In this document: positions 8,501-15,834 of the stretch, in pieces
Layout of the letters: each line of letters opens with the position of its first letter
Numbering within the stretch: position 1 is the stretch's first letter
Assembly: GCA_964448105.1 (NCBI GenBank)
Contig: CAYUVK010000071.1
Location: forward strand, 1-25,714
Direction: 5' to 3'
Origin: CAVQBP01 sp964448105
Lineage (GTDB): Bacteria > Bacteroidota > Ignavibacteria > Ignavibacteriales > Ignavibacteriaceae
DNA length: 25,714 bases
The notes under the pieces: generated by a model
Database searches by the model: none
Seen by the model: the letters and a program-made list of their open reading frames with translations, nothing else
Told to the model about the DNA's origin: nothing
Program-made: the position numbers and the translations under genes

Positions 8501-9218
8501 GAACACTTATTTTGAATTTTCGGATAAAGAAGACAGCAGGATAATCGATTCCGATGCCGGGGAAAAATCTAAAGAGTATTCACCGGCCTTCTCTGCTGAT
8601 GAAAAAGGAAGGATTATTCATCTGGTTTTACAAAACGAATTGCCGATTGAAGCAGTTGAAAATTTTGTAGAAAGACAATTAAAAAATGAAGTAGAATTTT
8701 TGGGACAAAAGGATGAATCATTTTTGGATTTTAAAAAAGAAATTGTTGACGATCTCAAAAAATTTTATGCATCAGATATGGTTAAAAACCTGAAAAAGAA
8801 AAATAAGTTTAAAAATGAATTTGAGATTTATATTAAGGAAAATAATTATTTTCTTTATGGTATAATCGATAAAATAATTTTTGAAGATAATAAAATTATA
8901 ATTTTCGACTATAAAACAGATAATATTACGAAAAGCGAGATTTCTGAAAGAGTGCTAACGTATATAAATCAATTAAAATTTTATTCATATATTGTAAGTA
9001 ATCTATTTCCAAATTTTGATATTTTTGAATTAAGGCTTTTATTTGTAATACATCCTGGTGAATTTATTTCAGAAATATTAAGTAAAAAAGAAGCTGCTAA
9101 TTTTGGAAACGAAATTAAAGAACTTGTTGACAAAATTAGAAATAAAGATTTCCCGAAGAACCTGGATCATTGCAGAAAATGCTATTATGCAGTAAATGGT
9201 GCATGTATAAAAAATTAA
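5559..9218 (+). CDS. AddA/RecB-like UvrD-family helicase-nuclease with Fe-S-type cysteines
   Basis: The 1219-residue protein is an SF1A helicase joined to a C-terminal PD-(D/E)XK nuclease, the architecture of AddA, which processes double-strand ends for recombination. Helicase motifs appear in order: Walker A ANAGSGKT (22-29), motif Ia ITFTDKAA, STIHSFC, motif II MIDEYQDT, motif III VVGDEKQSIYMFRDA, motif V IMTLHQAKGLEF and motif VI YVGITRAKNYLF. The nuclease region (about 950-1219) has H1021, D1104 in GIIDK and D1117-Y-K1119. Four cysteines bracket it, C953 in KQCPLKY and C1205-x2-C1208-x7-C1216 at the extreme C-terminus, matching the layout of Fe-S-stapled nucleases such as AddB and Cas4. 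No addB-like gene is adjacent. It follows the kinase by 5 nt, probably in one transcript. The gene symbol is withheld because AddA versus another RecB-like family is not settled. Confidence 0.88.
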   Translation: MISLTPHQLKALNYRNHTSLTANAGSGKTFVLSKRFLEIALNENISLRNIAAITFTDKAAGELYKKIADQIEEKINSTDDEKLLKKLENLRRQLVSANISTIHSFCIDILKENPVEAGIDANFIPIEEQASNELIELSIEEVIKKSLQKKEDKQRLKYLIRIFSSKTVFAKELKSLIKNRKNVLTLYDKIYKYPEDQIAETFHLKFLELTEDILFDSSFDKKKVEIISAAKKTNDFVLSEKRGNPTAVNINRILSKLSLENDIENSLQLFHELKNEICTGNVTIKKAGYLNNPGSKLEVEIQLLENFFNELKYFINEKNHFEIELELARYGKELIYFFNKTLELYNSKKKDNGYLDFEDILLISFELLKKRNIRQALAKKFEYIMIDEYQDTNEVQYQIFLPILDYLKRGNLFVVGDEKQSIYMFRDAELEVFFQTKKEIEQSSGSENILSLPESFRMAPNLCVFTNYLFRNLFYNTRIAGNLFNEVDHSDLVCAREDNIEGKVEILLTEKNENSTPVVEKNSEAELIAKRILNLINENGQGQMLNWSDIAILSRKRKNFSELEKTFVKYNIPFSIVGGKGFYQKQIVYDIFNYFSFLLDTNNNAALIGILRSPFFSISDSEIFEISLENEDNYWQKFRNYSERKINCKTAVKIISENISLITNIEIPALLRKILKESDILSVIAAQPNGLQELANIEKLIKLTINFSSQGFSTLYDYITFLKDSIEKTEDEAQAAVSEESNLSAGQAGSVKIMTLHQAKGLEFPAVFLFKCDESSKSPGMKSKEVFVDKNLGLLSKLPVNENYFSDYQSAPVIGVANFISSKKNIAELKRLFYVGITRAKNYLFISAEEKKSYAKDSFMGLLSEVFDFKLNPLSFVLNEKLKLLKKTGNQYSNDEKEIYFNIPVIRKIEEFHSITEEKPESEAEKKIIIEEIKDKTENEIISATKISVFKQCPLKYQLTYEYGFSPILNQYKNWFRNNQANTYFEFSDKEDSRIIDSDAGEKSKEYSPAFSADEKGRIIHLVLQNELPIEAVENFVERQLKNEVEFLGQKDESFLDFKKEIVDDLKKFYASDMVKNLKKKNKFKNEFEIYIKENNYFLYGIIDKIIFEDNKIIIFDYKTDNITKSEISERVLTYINQLKFYSYIVSNLFPNFDIFELRLLFVIHPGEFISEILSKKEAANFGNEIKELVDKIRNKDFPKNLDHCRKCYYAVNGACIKN

Positions 9219-9256
9219 AAGGATAATAAGATAAATTTTTATTGGAAGATATATTT

Positions 9257-9700
9257 ATGAAAAAAACATTTCAAGTGAGAGACCTGGAATTAATCGAAAA
9301 AGAATTGGTTGAAAATTTTGTTGGCGTACTTGCTGTTACTTTGAACAATGAAAAAGTAGTTCAAACAGCAACAACGTTTTTATATCTGGATAAAAATATC
9401 TATATCTTTTTTGGCAATGAAAACGGAATCTACGAAGATATTAATTTAGATATTAACGGTAGTTTTATTATTTTGAAAAATGAAAGTCTGAATGGAATAG
9501 ACATAACGCATAAATACCGTTTAATGTCTATTTCAATTTCCGGTGCGGTAAAGAAAGTCGAAGAGCAAAAACTCCTGGATGAATTAAAGAAAAATTATGC
9601 AAAAAAATATCCGGAAGATAATGAGAATTTATTAACGTTAAATAAAGCATTAATAATTGATACTGATGAAATTTTGGCACTGGATGAACAGATCGAGTAA
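9257..9700 (+). CDS. PNPOx-like split-barrel protein, probable flavin binder
   Basis: The product is 148 residues from the ATG at 9257. An in-frame TTG at 9242 would add five residues, but a GGAAG sequence lies about 8 nt before the ATG and fits that start much better. The pattern of an N-terminal helix, strands GVLAVTLNN, TATTFLYLD and NIYIFFGNE, a middle SFIIL strand, then MSISISGAVKKVEE, resembles the pyridoxamine 5'-phosphate oxidase-like split barrel. Members bind FMN, F420 or haem, or none, and many reduce small molecules or act in stress responses. No residue here pins down the cofactor. It sits 38 nt after the helicase gene and is probably the last gene of that transcript. The family assignment is by overall pattern and is moderate. 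Confidence 0.6.
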   Translation: MKKTFQVRDLELIEKELVENFVGVLAVTLNNEKVVQTATTFLYLDKNIYIFFGNENGIYEDINLDINGSFIILKNESLNGIDITHKYRLMSISISGAVKKVEEQKLLDELKKNYAKKYPEDNENLLTLNKALIIDTDEILALDEQIE

Positions 9701-9800
9701 AAATTTACATCATTATTTTTTTTTGTCTTTAGATAAATAATATAACCTTTTCTTATAAAAGCACATTTTTCGAAGTAATATCAGAAAACGGAACTGATTA

Positions 9801-11432
9801 ATGCTGAATTACATTTGGCTGGCTCTTTTAATATTGGGGATTGGAGCTGCTATTACTACCGACATTGTGAATCAATCGGATAATAAATTCCAAAACGGTG
9901 AACCTCTCCCGGCAGTTATTCATTTTAAAGAATCTTATCAAAAAAATAAAGAAAAAAGCTTTAACGTAAATTTAAATATTAATGCCAATGATTTTAATTC
10001 TTTATACAATACAAAGATTCAAAAAGATTTGGTTTTCCCTGCCAAAGTTTCAGTGAATAAAGTTGAGAATAAAAAGAGTATTTATTTTACTGTAACTAAT
10101 TCCTTTCCTCAAATCTGGCAGGAGATGGCAGGTGCTTCGGGAAATAAAGATGATTTAACAGGAACTATCAAAATAAATAATTTTATTAATGATACTACAG
10201 CTTTATCGCAAATAACTTTAGAAAAAGTTTCTTTTCTAAAATTAAAAGATGTAACGAATTCTGCGTTAGATAATGCCTCTACAGCTGTAACAATTGCGTT
10301 GGGTTTAATCGGTATTATGGCGCTTTGGCTGGGTGTAATGAAAGTCGCCGAGAAAGCAGGTTTGATATCTATTATAGCTAATTGGCTTAAACCAATTACC
10401 AAAAGACTTTTCCCCGATGTACCTGCCGATCATCCGGCAATGGGCTCAATGATAATGAATATTTCTGCTAATATGCTTGGGCTCGGCAATGCTGCTACTC
10501 CGTTCGGATTAAAAGCCATGGAAGATCTGGATAGCTTGAACCCTGAAAAAGGAACTGCAACAAATGCTATGGTTACTTTTTTAGCAATCAATACCGCGGG
10601 GATGACTTTGATTCCTGCGACTGCAATTGCTGTAAGAGCGGCTGCAGGTAGTTCTGAACCTGCAATTATAATTGGTACTTCGTTGTTCGGATCTTTTTGT
10701 GCTACTGTTGCAGGTATCGCTTCTGCAAAAACTCTCGAAAAATTCCCGATAAAAAAAGGGGAATTCGGAAATTGGCTAAGAAGTAATTTACGTGGGTTTC
10801 TTGCCCTTGTTGCTTTAATTGTTTTATTTGTTTTAATCTTTTTTACCGGCATTAACAAATTCTTTGGTTCGGTTTTTAGCTTTCTTTCTCCCGATTTATT
10901 TAAGAATATAATTCAGATATTTTCAACTATAGCCATTCCTTTTTTGATTATTGTATTTATTAGTTACGGTGCAATAAAAAAAGTTAAAGTATATGAAGAA
11001 TTTGTCGAAGGCGCCAAAGAAGGTTTTAACATAGCTGTTCGAATTATTCCATATCTTGTTGCAATGTTGATGGCAATAGGAATATTTAGAGCAGGCGGTG
11101 CTATGGATTGGCTGATATATATTCTCAAACCGGTTACAAATTTTATAGGAATGCCGGCAGAAGCTTTACCAATGGCTTTAATGCGTCCTTTGTCCGGAAG
11201 CGGCTCATTAGGAATTATGACCGAAATAATGTCTGTGCATGGACCCGACTCCTTTATTGGAATATTAACATCAACTTTTTTTGGAAGTACGGAAACAACT
11301 TTTTATGTGCTTGCGGTATATTTTGGGGCAGTAAATATTAGAAATACACGCCATGCAGTTCCTGCCGGTTTAATTGCAGATGTGGCTGGTATTTTAGGTG
11401 CCGTATTTATTGTTAGGTTACTGTTTGGATAA
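9801..11432 (+). CDS. Fused SpmA-SpmB-type nucleoside-recognition (Gate) membrane protein
   Basis: The 543-residue integral membrane protein combines two halves that are separate genes in Bacillus (spmA, spmB). After TM1 (about 3-21) there is a polar, probably extracytoplasmic insert (25-150). The SpmA-like half (about 155-310) follows with ALWLGVMKVAEKAGL, ISANMLGLGNAATPFG and LAINTAGMTLIP. The SpmB-like half (about 365-543) has IIPYLVAMLMAIGIFRAGG, MALMRPLSGSGSLGIM, TSTFFGSTETTFYV and NTRHAVPAG. Both carry the nucleoside-recognition/Gate domain signatures. In Bacillus these proteins are needed for spore core dehydration; in non-sporulating bacteria the transported substrate is unknown. It precedes the dehydrogenase gene by 6 nt, implying co-expression. 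About 100 bp of upstream DNA could hold a promoter, but I could not identify one confidently. Confidence 0.85.
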   Translation: MLNYIWLALLILGIGAAITTDIVNQSDNKFQNGEPLPAVIHFKESYQKNKEKSFNVNLNINANDFNSLYNTKIQKDLVFPAKVSVNKVENKKSIYFTVTNSFPQIWQEMAGASGNKDDLTGTIKINNFINDTTALSQITLEKVSFLKLKDVTNSALDNASTAVTIALGLIGIMALWLGVMKVAEKAGLISIIANWLKPITKRLFPDVPADHPAMGSMIMNISANMLGLGNAATPFGLKAMEDLDSLNPEKGTATNAMVTFLAINTAGMTLIPATAIAVRAAAGSSEPAIIIGTSLFGSFCATVAGIASAKTLEKFPIKKGEFGNWLRSNLRGFLALVALIVLFVLIFFTGINKFFGSVFSFLSPDLFKNIIQIFSTIAIPFLIIVFISYGAIKKVKVYEEFVEGAKEGFNIAVRIIPYLVAMLMAIGIFRAGGAMDWLIYILKPVTNFIGMPAEALPMALMRPLSGSGSLGIMTEIMSVHGPDSFIGILTSTFFGSTETTFYVLAVYFGAVNIRNTRHAVPAGLIADVAGILGAVFIVRLLFG

Positions 11433-11438
11433 TTAATT

Positions 11439-12410
11439 TTGAAAAATATTAGCAAAAAGAAAAAAGTATTTATTACAGGTCAGATCCCCGAAATTGCGAT
11501 GAATATTTTAAGGGGAAAAAAATATGATGTTAAAGTTTATAATAAAGATACTACAATAACAAAAGCGGATTTATTAAAAAGTATTAAAGATGTTGATGCT
11601 GTTATTTCACTTTTAAGTGATCGTTTTGATTCAAAGATTATTGATGAAATGAAAGAATGTAAAATTATTTCCAATTATGCAGTAGGTTATAATAATATTG
11701 ATGTTGAATATGCAAAAAATAAAGGAATAATTGTTACAAATACACCGGATGTTCTAACCGATTCCACTGCTGATCTGGCAATTACATTAGCTCTTGCTTG
11801 TGCCAGGAGAATTATGGAAGGAGATAAATTAGTTCGTTCAAAAAAATTTCAAGGATGGAAACCGAGGTTACTATTAGGCATCGAATTGAAGAATAAAAAC
11901 TTTGGAATTATTGGATCCGGAAGAATTGGAACCGCTGTTGCTTTAAGAGCAAAAGCTTTCGGATCAAATATTATCTATTATTCAAGATCAAAAAAAGCGG
12001 AATTGGAATTAAAAACCGGAGCTAAAAAAGTTACCTTTAATAAGCTTCTTACAGTTTCCGATTTTATCTCCATTAATCTTCCCTTAAACGAAAAAACATA
12101 TCACTTGTTAAATAAAGAAAGATTAAGGCTTATTAAAAGGACTGGAATCTTAATTAATACGGCTCGCGGTGAAATTGTTGATGAGAAGGAATTGATCAAC
12201 CTTCTTAAAAAAAGGAAAATATTTGCTGCCGGTTTTGATGTTTATGAAAATGAACCGGATATTAATCCGGAACTTTTTAATTTGGATAATGTTGTTTTAT
12301 TACCTCACATTGGAAGCGCTACGGAAGATACAAGAAATGCAATGGCTGAATTAGTAGCAAAAAATGTAATAAATGTTTTGGAAGGTAAAAAACCGCTTAC
12401 CCCTGTCTGA
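11439..12410 (+). CDS. D-isomer-specific 2-hydroxyacid dehydrogenase, glyoxylate/hydroxypyruvate reductase type
   Basis: The 323-residue enzyme should use NAD(P)H to reduce a 2-oxoacid such as glyoxylate or hydroxypyruvate in the cytoplasm. The substrate domain begins at KKVFITGQIPEIA. The Rossmann nucleotide-binding loop is GSGRIGTAVALRAKAFG (about 160-176). The family catalytic triad is visible as R243 in NTARGEIVDE, E272 in YENEP and H290 in LPHIGSATEDTR. It starts at TTG 11439, six bases after the upstream stop. The next in-frame ATG is about 20 residues in and would delete the first beta strand, so TTG is preferred. The sequence resembles GyaR/GhrB-type glyoxylate reductases more than phosphoglycerate dehydrogenase, since it has no C-terminal ACT domain. 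The exact substrate cannot be read from the sequence. Coupling to the Spm-like transporter gene is positional only. Confidence 0.85.
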   Translation: MKNISKKKKVFITGQIPEIAMNILRGKKYDVKVYNKDTTITKADLLKSIKDVDAVISLLSDRFDSKIIDEMKECKIISNYAVGYNNIDVEYAKNKGIIVTNTPDVLTDSTADLAITLALACARRIMEGDKLVRSKKFQGWKPRLLLGIELKNKNFGIIGSGRIGTAVALRAKAFGSNIIYYSRSKKAELELKTGAKKVTFNKLLTVSDFISINLPLNEKTYHLLNKERLRLIKRTGILINTARGEIVDEKELINLLKKRKIFAAGFDVYENEPDINPELFNLDNVVLLPHIGSATEDTRNAMAELVAKNVINVLEGKKPLTPV

Positions 12411-12483
12411 AGTTATAGAAATCTCCTTATTTTTTTATTAAATTGCAATAAGTTCTTTTTTTACTCACAATATTGTATAACTG

Positions 12484-13173
12484 ATGATCGCTGTTATTGG
12501 GGATATTCACGGCTGTTTCCATACTTTGGCTGCTCTAGTTGAAGTTATTAAAAAAAGATACCCTAAGATAAAAATCTATTCTGTAGGAGATTTAGTTGAT
12601 AGGGGAAGGTACAGTTTTGAAGTGGTAGAATTCATTAAAAAACAAAAAATAATATTTACACCCGGCAATCATGATTATATGTTTATGTATTTTTATGAAC
12701 AGCCAGCCAGCATACTGGGTAATGCATGGATTTATAACGGTTCAGAAAATACAACAATTTCTTATGAAAAAAGAGCTAATAAAATACCTGAGCATTTGGC
12801 ATTAATAAAAAAATCAAGTTTATTTTTAAATTTAAAAGACTGTTTTATATCTCATGCTGGAATCTCTTCTTATTATAAATCGAAAATTAGAGAAGATTTT
12901 TTAGGCGATTTAGATCGGCTGGAAGCTATTGTAAAAAATAGTATAACCAGTGAACATGGAATTCTCTGGACTAGAGACAAGTTAATTAATCTTGGGAAAT
13001 TACAGGTCGTTGGTCATACACGTATGGAAGAAGCTTTTTTTCATAGTGAAAGCAACACAGTTTATATAGATACTTCTGTATATACCGGCAATAAGCTAAG
13101 TGCGGCAATTATTGAAGATAATAAAGTAATTGAAATTATTTCTAAATTAACGCTAGATAAGGACATTAATTAA
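12484..13173 (+). CDS. PPP-family metallophosphoesterase (Ser/Thr phosphatase or ApaH-like)
   Basis: The 229-residue protein has the complete dinuclear-metal signature of the PPP phosphatase superfamily: G6-D7-I-H9-G, G35-D36-L-V-D39-R40-G, G61-N62-H63-D64, H124 in SHAGIS and H178 in VGHTRME. Bacterial members act as protein Ser/Thr phosphatases (PrpA type) or hydrolyse dinucleoside polyphosphates (ApaH type); the motifs do not separate these. At about 230 residues it is close to PrpA and shorter than ApaH. No signal peptide is present, so it is cytoplasmic. It lies 73 nt after the dehydrogenase gene, and 148 nt before a block that encodes a Ser/Thr kinase 2.7 kb downstream, so kinase and phosphatase could share substrates. 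That functional link is inference. Confidence 0.85.
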   Translation: MIAVIGDIHGCFHTLAALVEVIKKRYPKIKIYSVGDLVDRGRYSFEVVEFIKKQKIIFTPGNHDYMFMYFYEQPASILGNAWIYNGSENTTISYEKRANKIPEHLALIKKSSLFLNLKDCFISHAGISSYYKSKIREDFLGDLDRLEAIVKNSITSEHGILWTRDKLINLGKLQVVGHTRMEEAFFHSESNTVYIDTSVYTGNKLSAAIIEDNKVIEIISKLTLDKDIN

Positions 13174-13321
13174 ATAATCACTAATTTATACATTTCATGA
13201 AATTAGGTATATAATTAAATTTATTAATTAAAATATTACTGTTTTTTAATATTAAGATAATTATTTTATTTTTTTGAATATACTTAATTATTTATAGGCA
13301 TAATTCTTTCTTATAGTAAAT

Positions 13322-14308
13322 ATGGTGCTTAAGGGCTTAATTAAAAATCTTTTTTTATTTCTTTCGGTGGTATTTCTATTTTCTTGTAATGCTCCGAGAG
13401 ATAATCCGTTAGATCCCTATAGTTCCAAATCAGATTTGGCGCAAATTGTAGGGACAGTGCAGACATTTAGCGGCCCGCGTTCAGGTATTCCGGATGTTTC
13501 GGTTTTTTGGACTCCTGCAAATATTGTAGTTAAGACAGATACTTCCGGGCAATTTGAAATAAATAATATAAAACCGAATGATGGATTATTAATTTTTCAA
13601 AAGGATGGATACACCTCTGATTCTGTAATGATTCATTGGAACAATAGTAAAAAAATAACAACACCCGTTATAAATTTAAACAAAATACCCAAATTGGATA
13701 GTTATTCAATTTTTTCAGAAGTTAGTAATCAGTCAGGTCAGTCTAATATGGTTGTAACCCAGATAGAAAACTTATCATTTAGAGTTAAAATTAGTGACAG
13801 TGATAATGATATTGATTCCGTATATGTAAAAAATGATATGTTAAATTTTACCGGTGGATTAATACTCCAAGGTAAAGTATACCAGGCTTCATTTTCAACT
13901 TCCGAACTTAGCGTTGCTGATTTAGAAGAAATAGTTGGCTATAATTTCGATGTTTATGTGATTGATAACTCTAAAAGAATTTTTTTAGTTGGGAGCAATA
14001 AAATTACTCGGGTTATTAAAAATGGTTCTGATCCAATATTTCCAATTAATAACGATTCACTTTCCGCTCCTGTTGCATTAAATTGGAGCCAATTTAACGC
14101 AGGTTACCCGTTTACTTATAAAATTGAAATTTATAATGTAGCTAATACAGAACCATTATTTACAATGGACAACATTCCGCCGGCTCAAACTAGTGTGAAC
14201 GTAGATACCACAGCAATCGTTACCGGTGATTATCTTTGGGTAGTTTATGTTGTTGATAAATTTTTGGATAGTTATAAATCACAGCCGGGTAAATTTCACA
14301 TTAAATAG
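13322..14308 (+). CDS. Lipoprotein with carboxypeptidase-regulatory-like domain
   Basis: The 328-residue product has a lipoprotein signal: hydrophobic residues 10-20 followed by L19-F-S-C22. After lipidation it reads NAPRDNPLDPYSSKS, a short flexible segment typical of surface lipoproteins in this bacterial group. Residues about 40-105 form a carboxypeptidase-regulatory-like or transthyretin-like beta sandwich (IVGTVQTF, TDTSGQFEINNIKP, LLIFQKDGY). The rest looks like further Ig-like beta domains, ending YKSQPGKFHIK. No enzyme motif is visible, so a structural or binding role in the envelope is likely. The 148-bp upstream gap is extremely AT-rich with no distinct promoter. It precedes the sigma54 activator by 17 nt and may be the first gene of that transcript, suggesting an envelope component tied to the signalling genes. 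Confidence 0.78.
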   Translation: MVLKGLIKNLFLFLSVVFLFSCNAPRDNPLDPYSSKSDLAQIVGTVQTFSGPRSGIPDVSVFWTPANIVVKTDTSGQFEINNIKPNDGLLIFQKDGYTSDSVMIHWNNSKKITTPVINLNKIPKLDSYSIFSEVSNQSGQSNMVVTQIENLSFRVKISDSDNDIDSVYVKNDMLNFTGGLILQGKVYQASFSTSELSVADLEEIVGYNFDVYVIDNSKRIFLVGSNKITRVIKNGSDPIFPINNDSLSAPVALNWSQFNAGYPFTYKIEIYNVANTEPLFTMDNIPPAQTSVNVDTTAIVTGDYLWVVYVVDKFLDSYKSQPGKFHIK

Positions 14309-14325
14309 AAAATTATTGGAATTCG

Positions 14326-15834
14326 ATGATAGGTTATAACACAGATAAAATAGAAAAAATTCGTTTAATAACTAAAGAGCAATTCGAAACTCTTTACCAA
14401 ATTAGTCAAACACTTAACTCTGCGGTTTATGAAAACACTTTAATTGAAGAAACTCTCGATGTAATTATAAAAGTAATAAATGCTGAAAGAGGACTATTTG
14501 TTAAGTATGAACAAGATCAAAGATTTACTATAATAGCAGCTAGAAATATTGAACAGGAAAACATTAACGATCTTTCTACATTCTCATCAGGTATATTGCA
14601 GCAGGTCATTGAGAAAAAAGAACCAATGCTTTATCACGATGTTCAGAGTGATCCGAGCGTTTCTCAGTTTGAAAGTATCCAAATTCATAATATTAAATCT
14701 GTCTTAGGTGTTCCGATAATAAGAAATAACAAAGTATGGGGGGTTATTTTAGCAGACAGCAGAATAAATAGAAAGGAATTTACAGAAGAGAACCTGATCT
14801 TTTTAGATTTCTTCTCCAATCTTGTTTCGCTTGCTTTAGATAAAATTGTTAAATATCAAGAATTACAAAAAGAAAATTTAATCCTGCTTAATCAATTGCA
14901 GTCATCAAATCAAATTTTAGAGTTAATTGGTGAAAGCAATGCAATGAAAAAAATGTCTGCTTTAATTCATAAAGTTGCCAGAACCGATGCTACAGTTCTT
15001 TTATTAGGGGAAAGTGGTACAGGTAAAGAGCTTGTAGCAAAAGCAATTCATAATTTAAGCTTAAGAAATGACAAACCTTACTTAGCACAATTTTGCGGTT
15101 CAATACCCGATACATTGTTGGAAAGTGAATTATTTGGATACAAAAAAGGCGCCTTTACGGGGGCAAATACGGATAAAAAAGGGCTTTTTGAAGTTGCACA
15201 TAACGGAACATTCTTTTTGGATGAAATTGCCGATATATCTATCGCACTTCAAGCTAAACTTTTACGCGTGCTTCAAAACAGAGAAATTATTAGATTAGGG
15301 GATACGGAAGTAATAAAAGTTGATGTTAGAGTTGTTGCTGCTACTAATAAGGACTTGCAGCAGTTAGTAAAAGAAGATAAATTTAGGCGGGATCTTTTTT
15401 ACAGACTAAATGTATTTCCTATTGCCATTCCTCCTTTAAGGGAAAGGAAAGGTGATATACCACTTTTAACAAAATTTTTTATAAAGAAATTTTCCAATAA
15501 GGAAATACATATTGATTCCAAGGTAATGAAATTATTGGAAAATCATTCTTGGCCAGGGAATGTAAGGCAGCTTGAAAATGTTATTCAAAGAGCTTTAATA
15601 CTCTGTGATACCGATAAACTTATGGCTGAGCATATAATTATTGATGAAGATTCAGATGATGTAAATTTTAACGGTACTTTAAGAGAGTTGGAAAAAACAA
15701 TTCTTAATAAAAGGCTGAAGGAATTTGACGGGAATAGGACCGCAACCGCAAAGTCTTTAGGTGTTTCTGTTCGCTGGGTACAATTAAAGCTTAAAGAATT
15801 GGAAGAAGAGAATAAATTATACGTAAATGACTAA
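14326..15834 (+). CDS. GAF-domain sigma54-dependent transcriptional activator (NtrC/NifA family)
   Basis: The 502-residue cytoplasmic regulator has an N-terminal GAF sensor domain (about 25-175), which replaces the phosphoreceiver domain of NtrC. A central AAA+ domain (about 200-430) follows with Walker A G228-ESGTG-K234, the sigma54-contact loop G275-AFTGA280 and Walker B FFLDEIADIS. The C-terminus (about 455-500) is a Fis-type helix-turn-helix: RTATAKSLGVSVRWVQLKLKEL. It should remodel RNA polymerase-sigma54 in response to a small ligand or redox cue sensed by GAF. Its last codons overlap the kinase gene by 8 nt, so the two proteins are translationally coupled. The start has TTGGAA about 6 nt upstream. 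A sigma54-like site seen at 184-199 is degenerate, so no target promoter is certain in the window. Confidence 0.92.
   Translation: MIGYNTDKIEKIRLITKEQFETLYQISQTLNSAVYENTLIEETLDVIIKVINAERGLFVKYEQDQRFTIIAARNIEQENINDLSTFSSGILQQVIEKKEPMLYHDVQSDPSVSQFESIQIHNIKSVLGVPIIRNNKVWGVILADSRINRKEFTEENLIFLDFFSNLVSLALDKIVKYQELQKENLILLNQLQSSNQILELIGESNAMKKMSALIHKVARTDATVLLLGESGTGKELVAKAIHNLSLRNDKPYLAQFCGSIPDTLLESELFGYKKGAFTGANTDKKGLFEVAHNGTFFLDEIADISIALQAKLLRVLQNREIIRLGDTEVIKVDVRVVAATNKDLQQLVKEDKFRRDLFYRLNVFPIAIPPLRERKGDIPLLTKFFIKKFSNKEIHIDSKVMKLLENHSWPGNVRQLENVIQRALILCDTDKLMAEHIIIDEDSDDVNFNGTLRELEKTILNKRLKEFDGNRTATAKSLGVSVRWVQLKLKELEEENKLYVND

Noticed and set aside
9242..9256. Alternative TTG start of the PNPOx-like gene
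   Set aside because: GGAAG lies inside this stretch at the right distance for the ATG at 9257.
10430..10858. 142-codon open frame on the minus strand opposite the Spm-like gene
   Set aside because: It lies wholly within a well-supported membrane protein gene, has a low-complexity Ala/Ile/Lys/Pro composition typical of antisense shadows, and no ribosome binding site.
13181..13206. CTAATTT/AAATTAG stem with a 12-nt loop after the phosphatase gene
   Set aside because: Seven A/T-rich base pairs, a long loop and no T-run; too weak to call a terminator.
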